Assembly (NCBI GenBank): GCA_004794655.1
Contig: SMMW01000575.1
Span: 10,119,001 to 10,183,000 of the forward strand
Reading direction: 5' to 3'
Source: Marisa cornuarietis
Lineage: Eukaryota; Mollusca; Gastropoda; Architaenioglossa; Ampullariidae
DNA: 64,000 nucleotides
Under the pieces are notes generated by a model. It was given only the letters and a program-made list of their open reading frames with translations, was not told the origin of the DNA and made no database searches. Shown piece after piece: positions 39,676-52,480 of this stretch. The first letter of the stretch is position 1. The number at the start of each line of letters is the position of its first letter. Both the position numbers and the translations under genes were made by a program.

Positions 39676-42600
39676 CTGAAAGAGGGGCCACTTTCTATTT
39701 AAGTACATTAAAATCTATTTCTTTTCTGAATATAAGAAATTTAAATGAAGGATTTCACACAAATACATTGCTGAAGATCAAATTAGTGAAAATGAGAAGT
39801 GGGGGAAAATCAGAAAATTTCTGCTCGTGAACAGTAACTGTAGTTAGAGGTTTTAATCTTAGAAAAGGTTTGCCTTAGGAAATATTTGATCAGTTCTGGA
39901 AATTTTCTTCATTGCAGTCATGGGCATGTTTTTCATCAGATGCAGCAAGTGTGCACCCACTTCACTCACTCTCTCTCTCACACATGAATGCCTATCCCTC
40001 TCCCTAACACAGATTTGCATGTGCACATATATTCCAACACACCTTCCAACAATGACAGGAAAAAGCTGATCTTTCAAAAGGTCATTGCTCTGCACTGCAC
40101 TAATGACTGCCTCCAGCTGCATGCACTGCTGTCGACACTAGACAGAAAAATACAATTTTTAATGGTAAAATTCCTTTCTTCGAGTGCTTACCAAATGACA
40201 TGACTATATGGAGTTATCCCAACTACCCACCTCAATTTTAGCTGTCCAGTTCCGATTGGTCATGCCTGACAAATGAATAAGGAGAACACAAAATCAACAA
40301 ACTCACCACCCCCCATCCCGCCCTTTCCAGTCAGTGAGCTCTCCTACAGTTTTTTGTCTGGCTGAAAGAAACCAGTAGCAGGGAGGCAGGAGGGAACTAG
40401 GTCATGTCATCTGCTAAGTACTTGAAGAAAGGATATGGTATTTCTTCTTTGTACTGTACCAGATGACATGACTATATGAAGAATAACAAAAAGGTATACC
40501 TCAATTCCAGCCGGGCATAAGGCCCCACCAAGCTGAGTTACTGAGGAATGGAGGCAGAGCAGGCTGGCCGAGCTAGGCTGTAGGCAATATACTGCACCAC
40601 AGACACAGTGACTACTGTGTCCAGAGAAACAGAATATGCAAGGTCTCTCAGCTAGAACCTAGAGAACGTGGAATCCGGACGCCTGCCTATTGCCTTAATA
40701 ATGTCTTACAGGGCTACATTATGTGAGAACGCAAGGCTAGCCACTGCAGCTCGAACCTCGAACCAAAGAATCTGTTCTGGGAGAGATCCACATAATCTAG
40801 ATGAATGCAAAGTCAGTGCCATAATGTCCAGTCCACCCTACCTTCCATCAAGGAAGAAAAACTGTATGTGCCCTTCCTGTAGAAAGCCATTATTTTAAGG
40901 TAAATGCGCAAGGATCGCACAGGGTCCTGTAGCCTAGCTGGGTCATGGGGACCTGCCAATGGCAGCGGAAGCAAAATGGCTTCCTGAGGACCCAACAACA
41001 GCTATGTGAGCAGTGCTACTGAGCCATCTGCCCTAACTCGCCACCGCAATTCATTCATTCCACGTGTCATTCATCTGATCAACTCTAGTGGCCGTGAACT
41101 CGTGCTAGCCTGAGTGGCCACTATATCCACTATATTTACTGTTACTGGGAATGTGTGTGTGCGTGTGCGCGTGCAAGAGAGAAATAGATTATTTCAACAT
41201 GTATACATTATCTCTTTTTATATCATGAATATGGCTGTATTATCTCCTTCTATATCATGTATATGTATTATCTCTTTTATATCATGTATGTGTATGTATT
41301 ATCTCTTTATATCATGTATGTATTACTGCTAGTACGAGCACTATTTGGAATTGCCCTTGGGGATAAATAAAGTGGTATTGTATTGTACTGTGTACAGGAA
41401 GGGTCTGCAGACAAGGCATGAATCTTCGACACTTGATCTGCTGTTATAAAGAAACAGGTCCTCCAACTAAGTCCTTGTGGCATAACTCGGGACAAGGGGC
41501 AAAACGTCTAGGAATTCAGAGGGTGATAACCACCCCAGATTTCGACAGAAACAAGACACGACCTATTGGTCTTGCCCTGATCCAATTTCCAAGTCCCACG
41601 TCCCAAAGCCCACCATGGCTAAAGGTATCCAAGAGCAAGACTGTAAAGCCTGTTATTGGGATGGGCGCCGGTTCTTTCAAATTGGAGAGCCAAGGAAGAA
41701 CCTGCCACATGAACTGACAAAACTTCAGAGGGCTCCAGCCCTTGCATGGAGAGCCAACTGAACAAATTCTCCACTTACCTTCTTAAATGGCCACCGTGGG
41801 TGCCTTCTAGGGCAGCGAATCGCATTGCTGCTGCACCTGAAAACTTCCTACTAGCGGTTGGCCTCCTGATAGTACCCAGACATGAAGGTTGAGACGCTTT
41901 GGGACCGAATGGAAGATCTGGCTGTGTGACTGTCTCAGCAATGTCTGTGATGAAGGCAGTTTTAGAGGGGTCGCTGTGGACGGGGCTACAAGGTCAGAGC
42001 TCCACGAGTAACTCCAAATGAGTGGTGCCCCCAGAAAGAGATTAACACTGGCTCCCTTCACTTTCACCAAAACCTTGGGAAGTAACACTGTCGGAGGAAG
42101 GCATAAGTACTGAGGCCCTTCCAAAGTATGGGCAAGGCATCCACCACCAAGCCCGCCATGCTGTTGTCTGACACGATCATGACATACGTCCATATCAGGA
42201 AGTACACCCAAGCTTGCAGCACCCTCCACACTGACAGAAGCTCCAAGTAACTGATGAAGAGAAACTTCTGACCACTGATCCTGCTGCACAATAAACTGGG
42301 GCAGGAGACGAGCTCAGAGCCCACTTGACTGGCATCCATGCTTCGGAGAGTGGCTCCCAAAGGGGAACCCCTTCCAGGTGAGTTTGTTACCCTTTTGATC
42401 CAGGTCTGCCAGTGTAGCTTGGCCAGCACAAAGACATGCACGGGTTGTCCAGTTGACCCACTGCTGGATGCCAATAAGATAAAAGGACCATTGAAGGGAT
42501 GCAGGCCCAGCCTTCCCAAAGGCTGCTGCGTTTAGAAGACCTAGAAGACAGCCATTCTGGGCAGTGCAGGTGGTTAAAGTCAAAACCGAGATGCATGTCC

Positions 42601-43832
42601 CAGATGGAATCCACCCAAGTCTCTGGGACAGACACGGTTGAGGAAGGTCTGAAACCTCATGCCAAGATGGATAATATCCTTCACAGGCTCCATTTTCTAT
42701 TTGGTTGGAGGAAACTTCCATTCCAGAGGAGTCAGAGGGGAGAAAAGGCTCTGAATTTCTAAAAGCACATGTCTGGCATATTATCCAAAGAGCAGCAGAT
42801 TGTCAAGACTTTCCCACTGCGGTTCGTTTCTGACCACCCATCTGTCCTCGGTAGGAGTGCCAAGTTCACAAGGTAATGCAGAGCACAACAGGCAGTCGGT
42901 ACTGCAAACATGTTAGATAGCAGGAGACTTCATGGCAAGGCATATTCAAGAGATCACAGGAACAAGGTAGCTGACACACCTTAACTGTGTGAAGCAGGGC
43001 GAAAAACTGGAGGAGAGTTCACTGACTGGCAAGGGTGGGATGGGGGTGGGAGATGAGTTGGTTGATTCTGTGTTCTTCCTATTTATTGGTGAGGGAATGG
43101 ACAGCTGGAATTGAGGTAGCTAGTCGGGATAACTCCATATAGTCATGTCATCTGGGACAGTATGAAGAAGAAACACATCTTCAGCAAGTGGTGATACAGC
43201 ACATGACTTGGGAATGACATCAAAAGTAGCAAACACAAGCAACACAAAAAGATACATTTTAGATCACAAGAATACTTTGTTAAAATTATGACTGGCTTAG
43301 TAAGTACTCTCAGTGACAGACCAGTAGGACCTTAAAAAAAGTCAAATTTTTCAAAACCTTTTCCACATAGTCCAGAAGTTCCTGAGCATCCTGGCTGAGA
43401 TGGAGGCTGGATTTGACAGAGTTCAGCAAGAAAGATGTGCTTCCCTTCTCAATACAAATCCCTTTCTGGGAGACCAATATTTTGGTACCTGTCACCAGTA
43501 GAATAGAATTAAATAGAAAGGGACTGAGAAGCATAAATCTCTTAAGCATGTTCCTGAAGTACACCTTCTTATAAACCCTTTTACATGTATCCAAGTGACA
43601 AATTATCAATGTTTCGCCACAGCTAGATACAACTCACTGACAGTACTAATGACTCACCTTCATAAAAAGCTGCCTCAAAGTCAGCAGGCTGTGAATTCTC
43701 CATCAACATGCATTTTGCCTTTTCTGTGTATACAGTCACTTTTGGTGTTTTTGAACGCACAAGACCTACAAATCTGATAAAAAATAAAAATTTATTTTCA
43801 TCATTAGAGGAAACATCTCTCTCTCTCTCTCA

Positions 43833-43869
<37 letters not shown>

Positions 43870-46800
43870 TAAAGTGCATTCAAAATAACTTGTCTTTCTC
43901 CATATATACCTTCTGAATAAGCCAATCCACCATCTACAAAGAATAATGGAACGCTAGATGGTAAAAATCCAGATAAAGACTCATAGCATTCATGAATAAA
44001 CTTGATGATGATGGGCAATGCCACACACATTAGGTTCACATTACACACCTGGCAGCATACTGGTACTTCTTAAAATATTTTGCTGGCAGTGACTGGAAGG
44101 TAAATGTCTTGCAGCAAGACAATGGCAATGGTGGGCAATCACTCACAGCCACACCTTGTCCTCTCTCCCCAGGGTGGAATACAGTCACCTACAGCAGCCC
44201 AACATAAGAGTGGTCTTGTAATCAGACACTGGTTTTGATACCCACACATCAATTTTTGCAAAAAAAGTAATAAAAGTAATGTTTTTGTCTATTTATTAGC
44301 AGTATTATTTAAATCTTCATTTAGTTCTGCATTAAAGTAGGCCAATAAATAATAGCAGATGTACTTCATATAAAACAATATAAATTTGAATAAGATAATA
44401 AAATAACACAAACCAAAAATAAATGCCTGTCTCAAATTTAGGAACTGCAATCAAGGGATCCTGCAACCAGTGCAGTCTGCCCTTCTTCACTTTCTACATG
44501 ATGCCTCTAAAATTTGAAAGTAAGAAAGCCTTCTCCTAACAAAATGACCAACAACTGCTATAACTCCCTCAAACCATTCCATACATCCTTTACATTTAAC
44601 ATATATGGATACATACAAAAACAGATAGAAATAATTTATTTTCTGCACTTTGAATTGAAAAAAAACCCGCATACTGTTTTAATTTTATCAACATTTGGAT
44701 TTCTTTTTAAAATGGTCAGTGAATTGTTTTGTTACCTGCTGACCATCAGAGGATACTGAAAACACTTCCACCACTCTTTGCTCCTTGCCTTTGTTCTTGA
44801 CAAACTCTAGACAAACATCACCATTATCCATGATGTTGACCTGAAATTTAAAAAAAAAATAGAGAGAAATGCACAAAAGCATAGCTCACAAATGAAGAAA
44901 CAGTATTCTTGTGAATATTTTTATTACCACCACCAATAACATTTTAAGCAAGGTCCACATGGCTGTGACCATACAAAAATTCCATATTTTATATAATATT
45001 AGCATGGCTGAAAACTAAAATTTATAGCTATAATGAAAGTGAAGTAATAAATTGGATCAACCCAATATATGTGATTCTGGTTTTGTGGATTTTTATTTTA
45101 CTTATTTTTGGTAGGAATTATCAGTGCCTTCATCAATGCCTAATGAGAAATGCTTCTGAATTTCTCTGATAACTCTTTTATTGAGGTGGCTACTCTAAGA
45201 GTTGTGTTTGTTGCAGTCTTTTGAAAAGCAGACAGCTTTCCCTCTCTCTCACATGCACTCTCTTTCTCTCAAGTTTGGTAACACTCTCTTAACACAGAAC
45301 ATTTGCATCTAGATGATAGATTTTCATTCTTTCATTGTCAAAATATTATTCACAAACTCAAAATTCCCATACTTTTCCTATATTTCAAAACTGTTTCCCA
45401 TTTGTTCACGACTTTCCCAGACTTTTGCAACTCTGTATAAACCTGTGGATGTAGTTCAACAAATCTTTCACTTACCACAGCATTTTTAGTTTTCTGTCTG
45501 ATAGGGCGAAGACGCTGAGTGTTCAATGGCTCTGTGGGTTTGTCTGCAGTGTCCTCACCACCGGCAGCAGCTTTCTCTCTGTTCTCTTCATCGCTGCTGC
45601 TATGAGAGATAGAAAGGTTCTCCATGCTGCCTGTATGTAGACTGGGATCCACATGTTGATCAGTCAACTTCACGTGGTTTGTTTGCATGGGAGTAACAAA
45701 CTCCATGTCATCAGGTGGGAAACCAAAGACAGTACCCTCGTGTGTTTTCTCTCTGATATGGGTCAAAGAACTATAACACTGCCCAAGGTATGCCTGTACT
45801 TTGCTCAACACCTCATGGGTTGCAGGAACAACAACTCCACTCTCTAGAGCCAAACGGTTGTGCAAGCTACCTTGGTGAGGAGAGCATCCATCAAAATCTA
45901 AAGTTTTCTTGGTGGACTGGAGGCTAAAGTGTTCCTGAGAGGAGAAGCCAGACTCCTGGCCATTTATCATGCTTCTGAGAATCTGAGGACTACAACCTGC
46001 TGGTATGCTGCTATGGCTGTCTATTGAGCTGGCACTGAATGACCAGCTAAAGGAACTGGGAGTGTCTTGGGGCTCCTGGTATCGATATGGATCAAACTGA
46101 GTAGGTCCCATGTCAACCTCAGATGCATTTTTGGATTTTTTGAAATTTGTGCTGAGTGCAGGTGAGTTCCTTATGATATCTCTGTTAGACTTGTGCTGGT
46201 TTAAAGCCACAGACTCCCATGAATTGCATATCCTGCAACACAAGGCTACTTTTATATGTAAGATAATTTATAAGAAATCTTTCATCTGCAGGTAGCAATT
46301 AATACTTCATGAAATGTGACTTCATCTTTTCACTTTGCTGTAAGTAGTAAGTCAAAAAAAGACAGAAGTATGAACTTTTTTTGCAATTAGTACATTTTGC
46401 TATATCTTTAAGCACAGTTAAAAGTCTGCATCTGATGAGATTGCTCAATTATGAAATCTTATGCAGTATAAACCAACCCATCTCTCTCCCTGATAGCTGG
46501 TGATAAGTATCGCTGATCGCTGAGAGGATAACCACTCTCTGACAGCTGATTAGGATCCCCTCCACTACTATTTGTTTCATCATCTTCTGATATACAAGAC
46601 CTCACTGCCTTTAAAAGGAAAGCTGTGGTGGGGTGACCAAGACCATTGCTGCTGGAGTGACTAGATTCCACTGTTGTTGCAAAGGTACCACAGCCACTAT
46701 CTACTGACATTTCTGAAATCTGAAAAGATTTGTGAAAACCTTTAGACTGACAAAAATGCAGAAGAATGCAAGGGAGATATAGTGCGAAAACTATACATGG

Positions 46801-48474
46801 ACTATATTGATTTACAAAAATTAAGAAACACTTTAAAACCTCTCCCATCCATAGGTGACTGCATATCGAAAGTGCTTATTTAGCCACATCTTATAGGGTT
46901 GAAACATTCAAAAAAAGCAAACAAAGAAAGTCGAGAGGAAAAATGATTGTGACGAAAGAAAGAGGGACTAGATGGAATACACAGAGGCCAACATTCACTA
47001 ACCTGTATAATGTCCTGTGTAACCACTGACTTTCCTCTCATGAAGGGGTGACACAGGACATCTACACAATACATATTCACATAAATTTTGTAAAAATGAA
47101 GTTGAAACAAAAATTAAACATTGAAAGCATTTATGATTTTTGTGTTCTATGCACTCTTTTTTACTGCTAAAAAAAAGGCTGACTCAACATTTGTAAACCT
47201 TTAAGCAGAAGACGCTCATTAGGATTCTTGCGCAGCAGGTGCTGAATTAGGTCAGAAGCCTCAAGTGAGAGGTCAGAAGGCAAGTCATACTCTGCCTGTA
47301 TGACCCGGTTCAAAGTACCACGTATAGTGTCAGTGTCAAAGGGATTTCTTCCAACCAGCATGGTATACAACATACATCCCAGTGACCATACATCAACTTC
47401 AGGGCCATGTGCTTCTTTGTTAGCCACCTCACTGAAACAAAGTCACTTTAGGTTTAATACTTTTGGATTCTGTAAGTTTGATGGTTCTTAAACATTATAC
47501 CAAGGCAGAGCTTTACATATTATGGATTTTGTTCCCCTTCTCCACCCTACAAAACACCAATTCTTAGCAAATCACCTGACACAATTAGATATGCTTAAAT
47601 TGCACTTCCATGCACACAACATTACTGCACTTAACTCAAATTGCATTAACAGGAAATTTACAGGAATTTATTGAGTTTTTCCACTGAACAACAATAAAGG
47701 AATTCTTCTTCGCTTTTGGTAAATCAGTGAATGTACTGTTTTTGATATGTACTTATATTTACCTGACATTTCAAACTCTAAGGATTCAATGGAATTCTAA
47801 GGAAACAAACTGGCCAACCTGCCTCGTCCATCAAACATGCTTTCCATCTGTTACCTTTTGGATTATGGGTAGACAAGAATGATTCTAGGTGCAGGTGAAA
47901 TAGCCCCCTATATTTTCGTCAGATAATTTGTTAGAACTGGGAAAGTCCGAAGAAATACAATTATCGCGTAGAAATCAGACCTGCCCCAAAAAAAAATGGT
48001 TTGACACACAAATCATCCATTTCATCCGCAAGTCTAGTCTTTTCCCAAGAGGTGATGAAACAGGAAAAGAAGGAAGGGAGAGAAGCAAGAATAACAGTGA
48101 GAAGATAAGAGTGAAAACATACGGGGCCATGTAGTTAGGTGTTCCACACATGGTGAAGTGCTTCTCTTCTGGTTCTGTAAGCTGTGTGGCCAAGCCAAAG
48201 TCAGCAATTTTCTGTTGAAACATACAGAGAAAACAGGAAAATCTATGCAAAAAACAAAGAAAGTGTGTGTGCGTGTGTAAGAGAGAAGGAGAGAGAGCAT
48301 ATGAAGAGCAAGAATATATTAAAAAAATCCAGAACATGTGGGTTTTGAACATGGAAGATAACTATATCAAACAGCTCTTGAGGTCAATCTTAGAAAACCC
48401 CACAGTGGGGAAGAGGGAAAATTTGTAATATTTTGTTAATAATAGAATGAAGTGGTCTGTCTTCTACATATTTA

Positions 48475-48511
<37 letters not shown>

Positions 48512-51305
48512 CGATAAGCAACAATAAAAGTATATCATGATACACAACACAGAAAACTTTAACAAATGAGAAAACAACAAAAAACAATGGTGATGTGAAC
48601 AATATAATTGGCATGTGGTCTTCACCTTGCAATGATAGATATGAAATCTTCAAAAGCTTATGCTACCAGAAGATACTAACTATGTTCATATCTTGAGTAA
48701 GTAGTAGATTGGAGAGTTTAAGGTCTCGGTGCATGATATGATGTCTTTGGAGGTACTGCATGCCTTCCACCACCTGTCGTACCACCTTTCGAGCCTCAGC
48801 TTCAGTTAACACTCCTCCTTGGGAGTCCAAGTAGTGCAGAAACTCTCCATTGTGACATAGCTCCAGCACTAGGTAAACATACTTGTTATCTTCATCATAA
48901 TCATATATCTGAAACAAGTAGTTACATAGGCAAGTCTTACCAGTAAAAAATAAGTCAGCAGAGTACTACTTAATGTAGCCAGGCAATAAACTTATGCAGC
49001 TCATGATCCACTCCTGTATATAGCAGTTTTACGGTTCTATAGAGATGACCCTCTTGCACTACCTCCAACACAAACACACTCTCTCTCATACATATGATTG
49101 AACTGACATTAAAAATCTTTAGTTTTTGAGATCTGTATTATGTATGTCAACAAATGTCAGTTTACAAACAAGTAAAAAATGTCATACTTGTCTCATGTGA
49201 CCTTTTGGACTTTTTTTTCTTGTGTTTCCTTTTGAATCTTTAACTATTACATAATTTTAGGTACATAAATGCTTTCAGAGAATATTTTAAATATAAAACA
49301 AATATTAAAGTTAAAGGAGAGAGCTGCATGTTACAGACAGCATTATCAATAAGCCACTGTGTCTTTTAATTCTTTCTTATGGTATCATGTTTTTTTTTCA
49401 TAGCTGCTGTAAAATCTTCTATTTTAAAGAGTTGGATACTGAAACAGTGAAGCATATGCCACCAGTATTAATTCTGAACAAGCATTTATGCTTTTCAACT
49501 GCATTACCTCCAAAATTGATGGATGTTTCAGCCTCGAATGGATTTCAACCTCTTTCCTCACCCTTGCAACCATCTTACGTGCTTTTGTCGTCTCCTTTTC
49601 AATCTGAAATTGTAAAATGTCACGCTCAATCACATCCAACATAACGACCATTTAAGTGGCCAGAATCAAACTGAAACTCAATTTATCAAATGTTTAATGA
49701 GGCAAAATTTGAAAAATATAAATAATAAACCAATGAACTTGAAACTCATAAATATTGAAAATACCCATATCACAAGTTCAAGAACAATAAAGATTAACTG
49801 AAAAATTGCTCTCTTTTTTTACCACAAGAAATAATGTAGAAGAACTAAGTAAGTGGAGAATTTAAAGTGGGAGAGAGAGAGAGCAAATGAGAGAAAAAAG
49901 AGTGTATTTTTATGATAAAAGATATGGCACTAATGTGAATAAAAAAAAGAGATGGAAAGATAGAGAAAATGAGAGATGATGATGATGATGTCCATTTGTA
50001 ATGTGCAGGTATCCATTCAGAAGAATGCTCATTGCGCAGCAAAAACAAAATAAATAAAAAATAAGAAGAAAAAATAAAGTAAATAAATAGATAAAACACC
50101 AGGAAAGTAAAAAAAAAATAAACACAGAAGTGTTGCTTGGTTGTTTAAGTTTAAGTCCATCTTAAATAAACAGATGGGTCTTCAGTCTTTTTCGAAACGT
50201 GAGAGAGTGAGACTTGATAATGTTGATAACTGAAATGATAATAATGGTGGTGGCTGAGATTTGGAGATAGCTATACAAGAATTTTTGGGAGAGAGGGAGG
50301 GGGAGAGTGATTGATTATGAATATTTGATATGGCACTGTGCTGTTTATGCAATTCTAGTTGTATTCTCAATGCTGAAAAGAATATGAATAGAATAAAGAC
50401 TCATGAAAAACAAGTAAAACAGCAAATCACATGGAAATATTTGACAGTAATTAAATGTTTAATATTGATATCGGTGTTTTCGATGTTAAGCAATCACACA
50501 GCCACTAAAATATATGATGCTCAGTTATACTAGGTTATTTTATAGTGCGTTATTTTGTAAAAAGACAAAAACAAAAAGAGAAAAACTCACCATTTTAATG
50601 GCAACTTCCTGCCTAGTTTTCTTTGACTTTGCTTTGTATACACGAGCAAAGCCACCTTCACCCAGGAAACTGAGTATATCATAATCCTGTGACAGAATTA
50701 AGTTTCAATTAAGCTGATGACAAATTTAAAAATGCAATGTGTGATTTTGATATAAAATATATAGAATCAGAACTTGGTTGGTATAGACATCCCTTTTTGG
50801 TTTTACTCTAACGGCTCAGAAAATCTTTAACTGTCACCACTTGCAACAACTATATACATATATATTTGCAGTATAATTCTCTTTAACTGCTTTCTTCTAT
50901 CAAAAAAAGTAAAGCTCATTACGACAGCACACATTTTACAAACTTGAAAAAGACGCTAGAATTAGGATTAGGATTGGGTGTTGTGTTACAGTTACAGATA
51001 AAGGAATCGGCTTAGAATTTTTTCGGTTTCAGGGTGTACAGGTTAAGCTATAGTTAAGTCATGGCGTCCATAACAACCTCTGTCAATGCGTGATCTACAC
51101 ACTCAAATTAGTAAATCTGTTCTAAGCAATAAAAAGTTGGATTTCTAACTAAATTAAATAATGAAAATACAATACTCCACCAATAACAATAAATCGGTAA
51201 TTATTACTGTTTTACTGATAAACCCCGATAGAATATATTAGACTACGATATTCGTCTCCAACTCCTCGATCGGATGATCGTTATAATACTCACATCTAAG
51301 CTCAT
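39579..51305 (-). CDS. PLK4: PLK4 copy B: kinase, degron, linker, PB1 and PB2, truncated before PB3
   Basis: Polo-like kinase 4, master regulator of centriole duplication. Exons (minus): 51305-51294, 50686-50591, 49603-49508, 48908-48681, 48211-48123, 47431-47199, 47061-47003, 46719-46478, 46232-45476, 44840-44736, 44188-44049, 43773-43658, 43488-43358, 40128-40043, 39675-39579. Phases join throughout; about 828 residues, against 970 in human. Kinase: P-loop GEGGFA (13-18), VAIK Lys35, HRDLKLSN (Asp130), DFG (Asp148), [11 protein letters not shown] βTrCP-type phosphodegron DSGCGT (about 278-283) follows, then a long linker. PB1-PB2: [41 protein letters not shown]. Exon 15 stops early and PB3 downstream is decayed. 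If translated, the product keeps catalysis and dimerising PB1-PB2 but lacks PB3, the STIL-binding box. A DIRS element lies in the intron 43357-40129. The gene may be functional, subfunctionalised or recently inactivated. Confidence 0.9.
40190..43157 (-). mobile_element. DIRS-like tyrosine-recombinase retrotransposon in a PLK4-B intron
   Basis: Long inverted repeats of about 170 bp bound it. The left starts CCAAATGACATGACTATATG near 40191. The right, read on the minus strand, starts CCAGATGACATGACTATATG near 43157. Minus-strand coding blocks in DIRS order are: RT/RNase H around 42720-41900 ([44 protein letters not shown]), a post-RH block near 41820-41900 ([10 protein letters not shown]) and a tyrosine recombinase around 40990-40630. 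The recombinase shows [10 protein letters not shown], and a C-terminus resembling the [18 protein letters not shown] pattern. Stops and frameshifts make it inactive. Copy C lacks it at the matching intron. Confidence 0.82.
41050..41400 (+). mobile_element. Possible LINE tail fragment inside the DIRS element
   Basis: Ends with TTGGGGATAAATAAAGTGG and a GTATTGTATTGTAC tail, typical of 3' ends of invertebrate LINEs. The upstream limit is uncertain. TATC/ATGT-rich repeats lie at 41195-41330. Confidence 0.4.
43816..43868. repeat. (CT)n(CA)n compound microsatellite
   Basis: CT run followed by CA run in a PLK4-B intron. Confidence 0.95.
46478..46719 (-). other. PLK4-B degron exon
   Basis: Encodes [17 protein letters not shown] directly after the kinase domain. 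It aligns with the SIDSGHATISTA phosphodegron of vertebrate PLK4, where autophosphorylation recruits SCF-βTrCP/Slimb and limits kinase abundance. The DSGxxT core is intact, so this copy keeps its self-destruction signal. Confidence 0.82.
48475..48510. repeat. (GAT)n microsatellite
   Basis: About 12 perfect units in the PLK4-B intron between 48681 and 48211. Confidence 0.95.
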
Positions 51306-52480
51306 TTTGTCACCGTCACTCCTGATCCATCTTCACTCTGTTCTGTAAGGTAACTCCGACTCGGCGTTTGGCCTTAGCTTTGACTCTGGAGGTCCCACGT
51401 CACCGTTAATTCTCTGATGTGTTGGTGTGCCAAAATAAGCACTACAGCAACAGTAAGTGCGATTCGTGCATGCATAGCATGATCGTTATACATGTGCCTT
51501 TTTTTTCCTCAGATACATGCACTGACCATTGGTGACTGATATCATCCTTGACAACGTATACGCGAACTTAAGGATGTAAAGAGTTTATGAAAGTATACTT
51601 GATTGCACAGCGAAAACACAAGTTTGAACACGTTTTGGAACCTCTGATTGTTTCCCTTGGATTTATTATTCCACTGGCAGTATATTGGCTTGCCATGGTG
51701 TCGTCCACTTCTTCGATTATTCATTTTTATAGACAAGCTATTTAAATAAGATATAATGGTCATTTCATCAGTATAAACTCACGACAGACGGAAAATACAT
51801 ATTAAATAACATTCCGATTGCGTAACATATGCCACATCGAAAAATAGCTAGTGAAAGGCCTGTAACTAGAGAACCAGTGGGGTACACTTTTTTCTAATGA
51901 ATGGGTAAAGCCCAGTGAAAGATTTGACTTCCTTAAACCCACGTAGATATCTTTCTTCTGTTCTTGATTTGAGATGCACACTCACAAACATTGCCTTGCA
52001 CAGAAAAAGAGGTATAAAATAACTCTTTTCGTTGAAGTGATCGAGCTTTGCCCAATCTTAAGAAACTGCATTATCATACTAGGTCTTTAAAAAGCTGCGG
52101 TCTGAAGATTTTTGGTTTCTGCAATTTTCCGTTTCATAGCTCTTTAAATAACGCTGCTCCTTCAAATCGCTCTTCCTAATACACACACTTAATGCTACAG
52201 AAAAAGACCCCCACAGAAAAGTGTTTAAATCAGACTGAAAAAAACACCCTATTACATTTATGGAACTCATGGATATTTAAAGAATATTATATCGTCAGAA
52301 GAATAACTTTTTTCTATGTGTGTGACGGGAGAGGGTGGCTTGTTTTTGGAAGGAAAATGCTGTTGTCAATGATCAGAAGGGAAATTAAAATTCTTTATCA
52401 CCGCTTCAGGAAGAAGGTATCAAGCTGAGAGGTCTTTCAAGCTGATGAACATACCTATGTTACAGTTAAAGAGAGTGGGC
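51306..52480. other. PLK4-B 5' flank
   Basis: Contains the presumed 5' UTR and promoter of PLK4-B on the minus strand, with somewhat higher GC at 51290-51430. No conserved protein was recognised, and no clear promoter motif could be assigned. Confidence 0.4.

Noticed and set aside
48034..48352. Minus-strand ORFs extending the PLK4-B exon at 48123-48211 into hydrophobic Phe/Leu/Ser-rich sequence
   Set aside because: These are read-throughs into pyrimidine-rich introns; the exon limits are fixed by phase and by the DFG to MAPE blocks.
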